A stretch of DNA of 64,000 bases from DATKNA01 sp963786765. GTDB taxonomy: Bacteria; Actinomycetota; Actinomycetes; Actinomycetales; Kineosporiaceae. Location: the NCBI GenBank assembly GCA_963786765.1, contig CAWBAJ010000008.1, forward strand, positions 310,001-374,000, in the 5' to 3' direction. The notes under the pieces were generated by a model, which was given only the letters and a program-made list of their open reading frames with translations, had not been told where the DNA came from and made no database searches. Of this stretch, positions 16,312-25,422 are shown piece after piece; position 1 is the stretch's first letter; each line of letters opens with the position of its first letter. The translations under genes and the position numbers were made by a program.

Positions 16312-16690
16312 GTGACCCATCGCTGCGTCCCGCCGGCTGGTCAGGCGCAGGAGTCCCCTGGTGGTGCACCAGCCGCCAGCGATCACCCGAGCGCCGCCAG
16401 ACCGAACTGCGCCGCGCCCGCCGTCCAACGCGGTCGCTCACGTACGTCACGAGCACGAGACCATCGGCGAGCTGGAGCGCCTCCAGGTCGGCGACGGCGA
16501 CGGGCCCCTCGCCCTGCTCGCCCGCGAGCCCGTCGACCGTCTCCTGCCGGCTCCACAGCCGGCCGGAGGCGCCGATCTCGCGGAAGTCCTCGTCGAGGAC
16601 GTCCTCGACCCACGTCCGGTCCCGGCGGACATCGGGATGGAGCAGCGCGAGCTCGAGCTCCACGACCTCGTCGAGGCTGTCGTCGTGCAC
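16295..16690 (-). CDS. NTF2-like/DUF4440-type protein
   Basis: A 131-residue alpha+beta-barrel protein with ELELALLHPDVRRDRTWVEDVLDEDFREIGASGR, split here as the helix, the Asp-rich turn and the first strand, then a DLEALQLADGLVLVTY strand pair and SSVWRRSGDRWRLVHHQGTP near the end. This is the DUF4440/nuclear-transport-factor-2-like pattern, found in enzymes and in ligand-binding proteins. I chose GTG at 16690, which has GGGGAGG 7 nt upstream, over the longer frame starting at 16762. It follows the CdiI-like gene on the same strand. Confidence 0.75.
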   Translation of the reverse strand: MHDDSLDEVVELELALLHPDVRRDRTWVEDVLDEDFREIGASGRLWSRQETVDGLAGEQGEGPVAVADLEALQLADGLVLVTYVSDRVGRRARRSSVWRRSGDRWRLVHHQGTPAPDQPAGRSDGSPPDAD

Positions 16691-16758
16691 TCCACGGCCT
16701 CCCCGAGGTCGAAAGCGTTCCGGCTCGCTCGCTGGACGAGGAAGGATGCCGGCCAGGT

Positions 16759-17082
16759 TCACGGGCGTGGGATCACAGCTTGGACCCTCTGCGCTGCCTC
16801 ACGCAGCCAGCGGGCGTAGCCGACTCGCGCAGGCGGACGGTAGGCGACGCCGAGATGGCCGACCAGCAGGTCTTCGAGCTGCTCGTCGCTCAGCATGAGA
16901 GCGAGCAACTCGGCCACTTCGGTGGGGAGTCTGTCGGCGAGACGAGGGCGTCCGGCGGCGAAGGCGCACACGGCGTCGTCCACGTCCTCGAACTCGTCAG
17001 GCCAGTCCGCATGGAGGAACTCGCTGGCCAGCAGCGCCAGCGCCGGGAACTGCAGGGCACACCTCTCACACCACGTCGACAC
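16759..17082 (-). CDS. orphan contact-dependent inhibition immunity protein (CdiI-like)
   Basis: A 107-residue acidic protein. The N-terminal FPALALLASEFLHADWPDEF, then a DDAVCAFA helix, LLALMLSDEQLEDLLVGHLGVAY and a final RWLREAAQRV helix fit the family annotated as CDI-system immunity protein, whose members share a YFHQDW-like motif; here it reads EFLHADW. Such proteins bind and neutralise a partner nuclease toxin. No cdiA-like, WXG100 or polymorphic toxin gene is in the window. The start is GTG at 17082; a G-rich stretch before it is too close to be a sure ribosome site. Confidence 0.65.
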   Translation of the reverse strand: MSTWCERCALQFPALALLASEFLHADWPDEFEDVDDAVCAFAAGRPRLADRLPTEVAELLALMLSDEQLEDLLVGHLGVAYRPPARVGYARWLREAAQRVQAVIPRP

Positions 17083-17172
17083 GGTCCCCCCAGAACGCCG
17101 CCTTGTGTCGTCAGCGATGACAGGTGGCGAGGGAGGGCAACTGTGACCGCTGCACGAGTACTTCGGCCCGGG

Positions 17173-18289
17173 TCAGCCGGAGTAGACGATCTCCAGCTCG
17201 AGCCAGCGGGCCAGGTCCTCGATCTCGGACCCGACAGCAATGGTCACCTCCGGCGAGAACGGCTGGTCCTCGTGGATCGCGTTCACCCGCAGGACGCCGG
17301 TCTTGCGGTCGGCGACGGCGTCGAGCTTCCCGAGGAGCTGATCCCCGTAGAGGATCGGCAGCGCGAAGTACCCCCACCGTCGCTGCGCGGCCGGCTTGTA
17401 CATCTCCAGCTGGTACTCGAACCCGAAGAGCTCGAGCGCCCGCTTGCGATCGTGGGCCAGCCGGTCGAACGGCGACAGCAGGGCGGCGCGTCCCTCGAAC
17501 CGGTCGAGGTCGTCCAGATAGGAGGGGGCGACGCGCCACTGACCCTTCACACCCTCGACGACGGCGGGCTCCCCCGCATCGCCGACGTCCGCAGGCTCCA
17601 CCGGCATCTGCGCCGTCTTCGCACGCGCGATCCCCAGCGCCCGCAGCCGCCGCTCGTTGCGGATCCGCCGAGCCTCCTCGACGGGCAGGATCGGGTCGTC
17701 GGGGTAGACGCGTTCGGCGACGTCCCACAGCCGCTCGCTCCCTGCCCGCCCGGCGACCGCCACCTCGCCCGAACGCTGACAGGAACTCCAGCATCTGTGT
17801 CACGTTGCGGTTGTTCGTCCAGCCCGTCGACTTCCACGGCTTCACGCAGGTGTCCGGGAGCTCGCGCGACGGGAGCGGCCCGGACGCGCGAAGCCGCGCG
17901 AGGATGTCGCGCCGGCAGGCGTCGTTCGCCACCACCCAGGCCCGCTGCTCCGCACGCCACGACGGGATCTCGCCCCGGGGCCCGGCGGCGTTGTGGGCCA
18001 TGATCCCGCGGAAGAGCGCGAAGTCCTCGGCGGGCCGGATCAGGGCGTTGAGCTCGATGAGCGACCGCTCGGCGCACGCCGCGTCCAGAGAGGCCGGCGA
18101 GTAGGACGAGCCGAGCCGGCTCCAGGCGACCAGGTGCGCGTTGGGCGCGACCGCGGCGGTCGGATCGAGCTGCAGGAACGTGAGCCGGCGCACGGTCTCG
18201 AGCAGGTCCGTGGGGCGGGCGGCGTCCAGGAGCTGGGCCCGGACGGCGACCCGTCGCGCCTGCTCCTGCGTCAGCTCGTGCACGGCCAC
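17173..18289 (-). pseudogene. winged-helix YcaQ/AlkX-type protein, single frameshift
   Basis: The family (COG3214; includes DNA glycosylases acting on interstrand crosslinks) is normally about 370-400 residues in one frame. Here the first ~170 residues, from MAVHELTQEQARRVAVRAQL through NVTQMLEFLSA, lie in one frame and the rest, EVAVAGRAGSERLWDVAERV through LELEIVYSG, in the next. The break is at about 17772, where one extra base in the GTTCGG context restores the expected LSA-GEVAVAG reading when removed. Both halves are otherwise well conserved, so the lesion is recent or a sequencing error. The start is GTG at 18289 or 18283. Confidence 0.85.
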
Positions 18290-18366
18290 GGCCAGACCTT
18301 AGGCGCCGGCCCCGACACGGCGAACGAAGTCCCCGTCGTCACCGCGCCCGAACCCTCCATGACACG

Positions 18367-19032
18367 TCACGTGCTCGAACCCGGACGGATCAGGCCCTCC
18401 TCGTAGGCCATGACGACGGCCTGCACCCTGTCGCGCAGCCCGAGTTTGGCGAGCAGATGCGTGATGTGGGTCTTCACCGTTGCTTCGGACAGGTGCAACT
18501 CTCGAGCGATCTCGGCGTTGGACAGGCCCTTGGCCATGACGCGCAGGACGGCGGCTTCGCGTTCGGTGAGTGCCGCGAACCGCTCGCTCGAGCGGATTCG
18601 GGGTTCGGGCTGGGCGACGAAGCGCTCGATGAGCCGCCGCGTCACGGAGGGAGCCAGGAGCGCCTGTCCCTCGGCGACGGTACGTACGGCGTCCGCCAGC
18701 TGGTCGGCGGGCGTGTCCTTGAGGAGGAAGCCGCTCGCCCCGCTGCGCAGCGCGGCGTAGACGTACTCGTCGAGGTCGAACGTCGTGAGGATCAGGACCC
18801 GAGGTGCCGCCGTGGCGCCCGCGAGAAGCCGGCGCGTCGCCGCGAGACCGTCGAGGTGCGGCATCCGGATGTCCATCAGGACGACATCCGGCCGCAGGTG
18901 ACGGCAGGCCTCGAGCGCCTCGAGTCCGTCCTTCGCCTCCGCGACGACGCTGATGTCGCCGTCGTGCTCGAGGATGGCGCGGAAGCCTCCGCGCACCAGC
19001 GCCTGATCATCGGCGATGACGACCCGGATCAT
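18367..19032 (-). CDS. NarL/LuxR-type response regulator
   Basis: A 221-residue regulator. The receiver domain has the acidic pair in IADDQ, phospho-acceptor D54 in VVLMDIRMP, and the Thr/Lys switch residues in LTTFD and LLKDTP. The C-terminal LuxR helix-turn-helix (LTEREAAVLRVMAKGLSNAEIARELHLSEATVKTHI) occupies ~residues 150-205. It overlaps the histidine kinase gene by 4 bp, so the pair is an operon. The likely target is the divergent membrane protein gene at 20367 or the kinase operon itself. Confidence 0.95.
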   Translation of the reverse strand: MIRVVIADDQALVRGGFRAILEHDGDISVVAEAKDGLEALEACRHLRPDVVLMDIRMPHLDGLAATRRLLAGATAAPRVLILTTFDLDEYVYAALRSGASGFLLKDTPADQLADAVRTVAEGQALLAPSVTRRLIERFVAQPEPRIRSSERFAALTEREAAVLRVMAKGLSNAEIARELHLSEATVKTHITHLLAKLGLRDRVQAVVMAYEEGLIRPGSST

Positions 19033-20309
19033 TGCGCCCGCTCCGGCAACGGAAGCGTGGCGCGGACGAGGTAACCGCCGTCGGGCCGGGGGCCGGCCTC
19101 GAGTCGTCCGCTGAACATCGCGACGCGTTCGCGCATGCCGACGAGGCCGTGACCACCCACCGCGCGCGTCAACGCCGCCCGCGGACCGTGACCGTTGGAG
19201 ACCTCGAGGTCCAGTTCTCGAGGGTGGTAGCTGATGCGGACCGTCGCGGTCGTCCGGCCCGCGTGCTTGAGCACGTTGGTGAGTGCCTCCTGCACGATCC
19301 GGTACGCCGAGAGGTCGAGGGCGGGCGACAACTCCCGCCGTTCGCCGACCACATCCACGGTGACGTCAAGGCCCGACGAGCGGAGCTGCCCCACGAGCTC
19401 GTCGACGGTGGCCAGCCCGGGCTGTGGAGCGTCGACCATCTGGTCCTCGTCGTCCGCCCGCAGCACCCCGAGCAGCTGCCGCAGCTCGGCGAGCGCCTCC
19501 CGTCCGGTGGCTTCGACGGCCCGCAACGCCGCCTCCGCACTCTGGGGATCGCGTCGCAACTGCAGCCGAGCCGACCCGGCCTGCACCACCATGACGCTCA
19601 CGCCGTGAGCCACCACGTCATGCAGTTCCCGTGCGATGCGGGTCCGTTCGGCCGCTGCGGCGGCCTGTTCTCGCAACGCCGTGGACTCCGCGAGGGTCAG
19701 TAGATCGTGGCCGAGAATCTCGTGCCGGCGCTTCCATTCCCGCACCGCCTGTCCCAGCGCCCAACCCAGGCCGAAGACGACAGTGGAGAAAACGATCTCG
19801 TTGCCGCTGCGGAACGACGGGTGCGCAGCGGCCACGCAGGCGATGGCGCCTACCGGAACCAGCAGCGCCCATTTGTCCCGCGGGTGTCGCGCGTATCGCG
19901 AGGCGCTGTACAAGGCGACATCCAGGACCACGTAGCCGCCCCAGAACGGGATGCTGCTGTCGACCAGCAGCGTCGGTAGCCCCAAGGCCGCCCCGGCCAG
20001 CACCAGAGACGTCAGCGGCGCCCGTCGCCGCCAGCACAGAGGCAGTGGAATCAGGGCAGCCAGCAGGGCACTCAGTCGGGGTGGTGCGGTACCGGCGTAG
20101 CCGACACTGCCGAACGCGACCTCCAGTTGGCCGGCAAGCACGAAGGCCAATGCGAGCGCGACGTCCGCCGCCTGCCTCCGCGTCCGCCACACGGTCGCCA
20201 CTGTAGGAACCGGCACGAGCGACCGCATCAATCCTGAGTCGGGTTCCGGCTCCATCAAACGTCGCAGGTCGGGGCCCGGAGTCTGGGCGTCAGGACCGAT
20301 CCCCGGCAT
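19029..20309 (-). CDS. sensor histidine kinase (HisKA_3 type)
   Basis: A 426-residue kinase. About six membrane helices occupy residues 46-190, with no large outer domain, so it probably senses a signal in the membrane. A coiled linker leads to the HisKA_3 phospho-site H230 in RIARELHDVVAHG, then the ATPase domain with the N-box VQEALTNVLKHAG and GGHGLVGMRERV. It should phosphorylate the regulator encoded next. The ATG at 20309 gives the longest form; ATG at 20255 is also possible, and neither has a convincing ribosome site. Confidence 0.93.
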   Translation of the reverse strand: MPGIGPDAQTPGPDLRRLMEPEPDSGLMRSLVPVPTVATVWRTRRQAADVALALAFVLAGQLEVAFGSVGYAGTAPPRLSALLAALIPLPLCWRRRAPLTSLVLAGAALGLPTLLVDSSIPFWGGYVVLDVALYSASRYARHPRDKWALLVPVGAIACVAAAHPSFRSGNEIVFSTVVFGLGWALGQAVREWKRRHEILGHDLLTLAESTALREQAAAAAERTRIARELHDVVAHGVSVMVVQAGSARLQLRRDPQSAEAALRAVEATGREALAELRQLLGVLRADDEDQMVDAPQPGLATVDELVGQLRSSGLDVTVDVVGERRELSPALDLSAYRIVQEALTNVLKHAGRTTATVRISYHPRELDLEVSNGHGPRAALTRAVGGHGLVGMRERVAMFSGRLEAGPRPDGGYLVRATLPLPERAQ

Positions 20310-20366
20310 TCCCGGCCGCTCCTACCGTTCGGGAAGCCATCTGCAACGATCGGAAGGAACACAGAA

Positions 20367-21035
20367 ATGACGATCAGCGACGTTCGCCGGTGCCTGCTCG
20401 CCGTGTCCATGACGGCTGCAGGAGTGGCTCTGTTACTGGGACATCTGTGGAACACGCCGTCGACCCTGACGGCCTCCGGCTACGTGGAGCAGGTCGCCCG
20501 GTCCCACGGGCAATTCGCCGTCGCCACGCTACTCACCGCCGTCGCCGCATTGCTGCTCATCCCTTCGTCGTACGGCATAGAGCGGCTCGTCTACCCGCAC
20601 ATGCCGCGGCTGGCCACGGCTGGAGCCGGCCTGGCCTCGATCGGCGCCGCCGGCCTCGCGATCGGCGTCTCGATCATCGGGTTCACCATGAGCATGCTCA
20701 CGGCTCACGACCCGGCACTCGCCCAGCGCGTCTACACCATCGCCTCCGACGACAGCTTCGTCATGATCCCCTTCGACCTGGCTCCCCTGTTCACCATCGG
20801 GATGCTGTTGCTCGGGCTCGCCCTGGTCCGCACCCGCGTCGTACCGCGCTGGCAGCCCGTCCTGCTCATCCTTGGCGCGGTCGCTGCGGTCGGCGCCCCC
20901 GGCGGCGGTGCGGCGGGAGCCCTCGGACATGCCCCTCTCGCCGTCGCCCTCGTCGCGCTCGCCAGGGAGGTGTGGCAGCTGGGGCGTGCCCGCGAGGCCG
21001 CCACTGCTCCCGCAGATGTGGTGACGGCGAGTTAG
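20367..21035 (+). CDS. multi-TM membrane protein of unknown function
   Basis: A 222-residue protein with about six hydrophobic helices (near residues 8-25, 48-68, 80-108, 133-153, 160-180 and 185-200). The ATG at 20367 follows GGAAGGA. I do not recognise a named family; the topology resembles DUF4386/DUF998-like small membrane proteins. It is divergent from the two-component operon with only 57 bp between starts, so it is the natural first target of that regulator. Confidence 0.65.
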   Translation: MTISDVRRCLLAVSMTAAGVALLLGHLWNTPSTLTASGYVEQVARSHGQFAVATLLTAVAALLLIPSSYGIERLVYPHMPRLATAGAGLASIGAAGLAIGVSIIGFTMSMLTAHDPALAQRVYTIASDDSFVMIPFDLAPLFTIGMLLLGLALVRTRVVPRWQPVLLILGAVAAVGAPGGGAAGALGHAPLAVALVALAREVWQLGRAREAATAPADVVTAS

Positions 21036-21062
21036 GCGCACCGGGGAACCGTGGGCGGCGAT

Positions 21063-22205
21063 TCAGAGGCGCACGTGGTCACGAGGCGCCTTCTTCCCCA
21101 CGGCTCGGGCAACCGTCGCGGCCTCGCGCCCGATCTCTCTCAGGAGACCAGCCAGTTGGATGGTGATCCCGACGAAGTACAGGCCCGGGAGTTCCGGCAG
21201 CGTCTCCGCACCGTGGACGAGCGGCAGTCCCCGCTCGTCGAGCACTCCCAGGTGCCCCACCAGCGGTTCCAGCCCGGTTCGGTAGCCGGTGGCGGCGATG
21301 ACGGCGTCCGGGTGCAGGGTCGAGCCGTCGCCCACCCGGACGGCGTCGCCGTCCAGGCTCTGAACCTCGGCCACCACCCCGATCCGGCCCGCGCGGACCG
21401 CCTCGACGAAGCCGTGGTCGAGGATCGGCACCGTGCGCGTGCGCAGGAACTGCGTGAACGCGTCGCCGGCCGGCGCCGGCAAGCCGTGGGGCGACAGATC
21501 CGGAACGGACACCCGGCGGAGCATCGTCGACAGCGGATTCATCACGCGCTCGGGCGCATGCTTCAGAGCGATGCCGAAGAGCTGGCTCGGCACGCCGAGG
21601 GTGTCGCGCCGGACGATGTTCGGCGGCGTCCGCACCGACAGGTCGACCCGGGCGCCGACCTTCACGAGGTCGACGGCGATCTCGGCTGCCGAGTTGCCGG
21701 CGCCCACGACCAGCACGTGCCTACCGGAGTACCCAGAAGCCTCGCGGTAGGCGGACGAGTGCACGAGCGTCCCGGTGAAGGTGTCGCGGCCCGGCCAGTC
21801 GGGCAGGAACGGGACGCGGCTGTAGCCGGTGGCCACGACGATCGTGGACGCCGACAAGCCGCCGCGCGAGCTCTCGATCCGCCAGCTCCCGTCGGTTCGC
21901 TCGATCCGCCGGACGTCCACCCCGAACTCCGGCCGGACGCCGAACCGCTCGGCGTAATCACGCAGGTAGGCGACGAAGTCGTCGCGCGCGACCCAGCGCC
22001 CGGACTGGCGTGGGATAGGGGCACCGGGCAGGCCGGAGAGCCATCGGGCGGTGTGCAGCCGCAGGCTGTCGTACCGCCCCTGCCAGGAGGCGCCGACCGA
22101 GTCGGCGCGCTCGAGGACGACGCACGGCTGACCCTGCCGGGCGAGCGTGGCCGCGACCGCGAGCCCGGCCGGCCCCGCCCCGATGACCACCGGCTCAGAG
22201 ATCAT
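21063..22205 (-). CDS. FAD-dependent oxidoreductase (flavin monooxygenase-like)
   Basis: A 380-residue two-dinucleotide-fold flavoprotein. The N-terminal FAD motif is VIGAGPAGLAVAATLA (~residues 7-22), the NAD(P)H motif is VVGAGNSAAEIA (~165-176), and AATGYR near residue 307 closes the second domain. The sequence W-GRYD-LRLHT after the first fold fits flavin-containing monooxygenases and YUC-like enzymes, which use NADPH and oxygen to oxidise N, S or C=O groups. Substrate unknown. A short diverged copy of its N-terminal coding region lies at 26257-26330. Confidence 0.85.
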   Translation of the reverse strand: MISEPVVIGAGPAGLAVAATLARQGQPCVVLERADSVGASWQGRYDSLRLHTARWLSGLPGAPIPRQSGRWVARDDFVAYLRDYAERFGVRPEFGVDVRRIERTDGSWRIESSRGGLSASTIVVATGYSRVPFLPDWPGRDTFTGTLVHSSAYREASGYSGRHVLVVGAGNSAAEIAVDLVKVGARVDLSVRTPPNIVRRDTLGVPSQLFGIALKHAPERVMNPLSTMLRRVSVPDLSPHGLPAPAGDAFTQFLRTRTVPILDHGFVEAVRAGRIGVVAEVQSLDGDAVRVGDGSTLHPDAVIAATGYRTGLEPLVGHLGVLDERGLPLVHGAETLPELPGLYFVGITIQLAGLLREIGREAATVARAVGKKAPRDHVRL

Positions 22206-22279
22206 GTCTTGAGCCTAGCCTGCCGCCCGATCCCAGACGATCTTGTTCCGCGCCGCTCCCGGCTCGGGCAGCAAGGGCG

Positions 22280-23264
22280 TCAGGAGGCGGGTACCTGCTG
22301 GATGCCACCGTCGAGCAGCTGCACCTCGAGGGCGACGTTCCCCAAGCCGGCGGCGGTCAGGTCACGCCGCAGGCTCGCGGGGTCGATGTTCGGGGCGGGG
22401 CCTGTCGCGGTGACCCAGAGGTCGCCCGCTCTGAACTGAACATCCGTGATCTGCCACGCCTGCTTCTCGGCCCAGCGCTGGGCGATGGGCGTTGCCTCGG
22501 CGACAACCGCTGTCTGCCGGTAGAGCTGAACGCCACTGACACCGAGTGGAACCGCCATCAACAGGACGAAGGCGCCGACCACGACCAGGCTCAAGCGGGA
22601 CAGGCCGGCGACGTCCTGACCGCTCGCCGCCGCCGTTGTCCGGACGCGGTAGGCGAGCAGCACGACGGTCCCCATGGCGATGATCGAGGCCACGTTCGTG
22701 CCGAACAGCAGGAGAGCGCCCGCCGCCTGGGACGGCGCTCCTGACTCCAAGGTCAGCCCGACCACCGCCAGTGGGGGCACCAGTGAGATCGCGATGGCCA
22801 CGCCCGGCAACGTGTCGGAGATGTCCGAACGGACCAGGGCGAACGCACCCACCGCGCCCGTCGCGAGGGCCGCGATCAGATCGACCAGGTGGGGATCGAC
22901 CCGTTGGGCGACCTGCTCGTTCGTCGCTGCCACCTCGGGCACGGGCGAAGAGCAGGCCCAGCAGGTAACCCATGACGACCACCAGCAGGGCTCCGGCCAG
23001 GACCATGAGCACGGATCGGAGGACGTTACGGCGGTCGGCAAGGACGACGGCCAACGCGGTGCCGAGGATCGGCGTCATCAGCGGCGCGACGATCATCGCG
23101 CCGATGACCGTCGCCGTCGAATTCGACGTGATCCCAGCCGTCGCGATCACGGCGGCCAGAGGCAACAGCGTCCAGAACTTCGAGAACTTCCGGCCGCTCT
23201 GCTCTCCCTCGAAGAACAGCGCGTCCTTCATGCGGAGGACATCATCACCCGTGACGCTCAGCAT
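22280..23264 (-). pseudogene. DUF389 membrane protein, single frameshift
   Basis: DUF389 proteins have about six helices and the conserved core TATVIGAMIVAPLMTPI. Here the ATG at 23264 (MLSVTGDD) reads in one frame through that core to VVVMGYLLGLLFA. The continuation VPEVAATNEQVAQRVDPHLVDLIAALATGAVGA (given here only as landmarks VPEVAATNEQ and LIAALATGAVGA) is in another frame to the stop at 22280. The shift is at about 22943; removing one base there restores a normal reading. The C-terminal BON-like tail is intact. This is either a recent inactivation or an assembly error. Confidence 0.85.
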
Positions 23265-23376
23265 CCGCGTTTCCCTTGGAGCAGCACCAGATCGAGGAGA
23301 GCCACGAAGGCAGGCTCGCTCCGAATGCCCCGGCCTGGCGTCATCCCCCGGGCATGATCCGACCCTGCACCAGCGG

Positions 23377-24765
23377 TTAGCAGGGCCTGTCAGGTAGGAG
23401 CTGCTCGGCCAGGCGTGCGGCACGGGCAGCATTTCCCGCAGCGAGGTGCAGGGCCACGGCGTGGACACGGTTGTCCTGGCCCTCGGTGTCGGTGCAGGCG
23501 AGTACCTCGTAGAGCGGCGCCAGGAGTACGGGCGGCTCGCCGGCGCTGTCGGCATCCAGTGCCTGCTGCGCCTCGCGCCGCGCGTCGTCCGGGCGCTCGA
23601 TGTGCAGCAAGGCCCGTGCCCGGACGCCAGCGCGGGACAACGAGGCCAACGGGTCCGGGGCCGGCCGGTCGGGAGCCGCGTCGAGGACGTCGAGGCACCG
23701 CTGCGGATTCCCGGCCGCGAAGTGATCGAGGGCCAGCCGGGTGGTGGCGTCGTAGGCGACCTCGGGGTCCTCGGCGGCCGTCAGCCGCCCGTTCACCTCC
23801 GCGGCCTCGGCGTACCGGCCGTCGACGTGCAGCCAGCGGGCACGCAGCTCGTCGCAGTGCAGCACGTCCGACCCCGCGCCCAGGATGTCGAAATGCGCCC
23901 GCGCGGCCGCGAGGGCGAGAAGGGCGTCAGGAGCTCGGTCGAGCGCCCGCAGGCACTTGGCCTCCTCGAGGCGGGCCCCGGCGACCTCGAGCAGCAGATG
24001 CCCGCCCTCCAGCTCTGCGAGCGCGCTCCCCACCAGCGTCAGCGCCTCCTCGACGCGCCCCGCGTGCCGCAGCGCGCCAGCCAGCCGCCGCTGCGTGTAC
24101 GGCGTGCTCCATGCCTCCACCGACGGTGCGACCAGCAGCGACGCCTCGAGCACGCGGACCGCCTCGTCGGCGCGGCCCTCGTCGAGCAGGGCCGACGCAC
24201 ACAGGTCGTCGGCGTCCAGCACCCCGGTCGGGATCCGCAGCCGGCGGAAGCGGGTGCGGGCCCGGTCGAGCGCCGCGAGCGCGGCGACGTTGTGGTCACG
24301 CCGCCAGAGCAACCGGCCGACGATGAGCGCCAGGTTGGCCGCGCCGTCCTCGTCGTCGGCCGCGACGAAGGCCGCTTCGGCCCGCTCCGCGCACGTCGTG
24401 GCCGCCTCGAGGTCGCCGTCCCGGGTCAGGGAGTCACTGGCCAGGGCGAAGGCCTGGCCGGCCCCGGCGACGTCGAGCACCGACTCGGCCAGCTCCGCCG
24501 CCCGCAGGTGCGCGGACGCCGACTCCTCACAGCGCCCCAGCGCGTACAGAAGGCGCCCGCGGAGCACGTGGGCCTCGCGCCCCAGGCGCGCATCGTCCAG
24601 GGCCTCGGCCTCCTCGGCCGCGGTCTCCACCAGCGGCAACGCCTGCCCGAACTCGTCGTCCTCGAGCAGCCTGTCCCCGAGCGCGAGGAGGGTGACGCAG
24701 CGCTCGCGGCCGGAGCTGCCGTCGAGCGAGGACCACAGGTCCTCCACGCTCACGTACTCGCTCAT
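23377..24765 (-). CDS. TPR-repeat protein
   Basis: A 462-residue, almost wholly helical, acidic and Ala/Leu-rich protein. Pairs of helices with TPR-like spacing recur along its length (for example LLALGDRLLEDDEFGQALPL, LYALGRCEESASAHLRAA, RLAGALRHAGRVEEALTL). No signal peptide, membrane helix or enzymatic motif is seen. Actinobacterial proteins of this type are usually scaffolds. It is divergent from the NTF2 gene at 24975 across a 209-bp gap that holds one copy of the XRE palindrome, so it could be controlled from the same site. Confidence 0.8.
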   Translation of the reverse strand: MSEYVSVEDLWSSLDGSSGRERCVTLLALGDRLLEDDEFGQALPLVETAAEEAEALDDARLGREAHVLRGRLLYALGRCEESASAHLRAAELAESVLDVAGAGQAFALASDSLTRDGDLEAATTCAERAEAAFVAADDEDGAANLALIVGRLLWRRDHNVAALAALDRARTRFRRLRIPTGVLDADDLCASALLDEGRADEAVRVLEASLLVAPSVEAWSTPYTQRRLAGALRHAGRVEEALTLVGSALAELEGGHLLLEVAGARLEEAKCLRALDRAPDALLALAAARAHFDILGAGSDVLHCDELRARWLHVDGRYAEAAEVNGRLTAAEDPEVAYDATTRLALDHFAAGNPQRCLDVLDAAPDRPAPDPLASLSRAGVRARALLHIERPDDARREAQQALDADSAGEPPVLLAPLYEVLACTDTEGQDNRVHAVALHLAAGNAARAARLAEQLLPDRPC

Positions 24766-24895
24766 CTGGCCCTCCCTCGGCCGATGCCGACACCGGCCCT
24801 TCCCAGGCTGACGACCAGCAGGAAGGCGCGGCAGGAGTTGGCGGAGTCGTCACCCGTCCGGCGCCACCGTCCGGGTGAGGTTGCGGCCGGCCCGC

Positions 24896-24912
24896 ATGAC
24901 CTGGCAGGTCAT
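24896..24912. promoter_or_regulatory. 17-bp palindrome, candidate XRE operator (site 1)
   Basis: ATGACCT-GGC-AGGTCAT, a perfect 7-bp inverted repeat with a 3-bp spacer, 62 bp before the NTF2 start and 130 bp from the divergent TPR start. The same arms recur at 25371-25387 in front of the XRE regulator, which makes a shared binding site likely. Confidence 0.75.
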
Positions 24913-24974
24913 CGACCCGGGGCGGCCGCCCGGCCACGCTCGTGCACATCAGCCCCAGACGACGGAGGACAGCC

Positions 24975-25343
24975 ATGAGCGACGCCAGCACTGCGATCGA
25001 CCGTTACCTCGCCGCCCTCAACGAGCCGGACGCCGACAAGCGCCGCGCCCTCATCGAACAGGCGTGGACGCCGACGGGTTCGCTGATCGACCCACCGATC
25101 GAGGGCGTGGGGCACGTCGGCCTCGCTGCGGTCGGCGACATGCTGCACGAGCAGTTCGCCGGGCACCGGTTCGAGCGGACCAGCCAGGTCGACGTCCACC
25201 ACGATCGGTACCGCTTCGCGTGGGCGCTGGTCGGGCCGAGCGGTGCGACCGCGGTCACCGGCATGGACACGGGAGTCCTGGCGGACGACGGCCGCGTCGG
25301 TGAGGTCGTCGGCTTCTTCGGCGAACTCGCTCCACTGGCTTGA
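24975..25343 (+). CDS. NTF2-like/SnoaL-like protein
   Basis: A 122-residue protein starting at ATG 24975 with GGAGGA 7 nt upstream. It shows the SnoaL-like order: a helix AIDRYLAALNEPDADKRRAL, EQAWTPTGSLIDPP, GVGHVGLAAVGDML, then strands with VDVHHDRYRFAWALVG and VLADDGRVGEVVGFFGEL. Such proteins are small isomerase- or hydrolase-like cups or ligand binders in the cytoplasm. The upstream palindrome matches the one before the XRE gene 80 bp downstream, so it is probably repressed by that regulator. Confidence 0.85.
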   Translation: MSDASTAIDRYLAALNEPDADKRRALIEQAWTPTGSLIDPPIEGVGHVGLAAVGDMLHEQFAGHRFERTSQVDVHHDRYRFAWALVGPSGATAVTGMDTGVLADDGRVGEVVGFFGELAPLA

Positions 25344-25370
25344 TCGTCTTCGGTAGGAGGAACGGGGGCC

Positions 25371-25387
25371 ATGACCTCTGAGGTCAT
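25371..25387. promoter_or_regulatory. 17-bp palindrome, candidate XRE operator (site 2)
   Basis: ATGACCT-CTG-AGGTCAT, with arms identical to those at 24896-24912, ends 35 bp before the XRE start, where it would overlap a promoter. A second inverted repeat, GTCACCGT (25389-25396) with ACGGTGAC (25412-25419), follows it directly. Confidence 0.75.
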
Positions 25388-25422
25388 GGTCACCGTTTGC
25401 GCGTCCTGTCTACGGTGACGCC

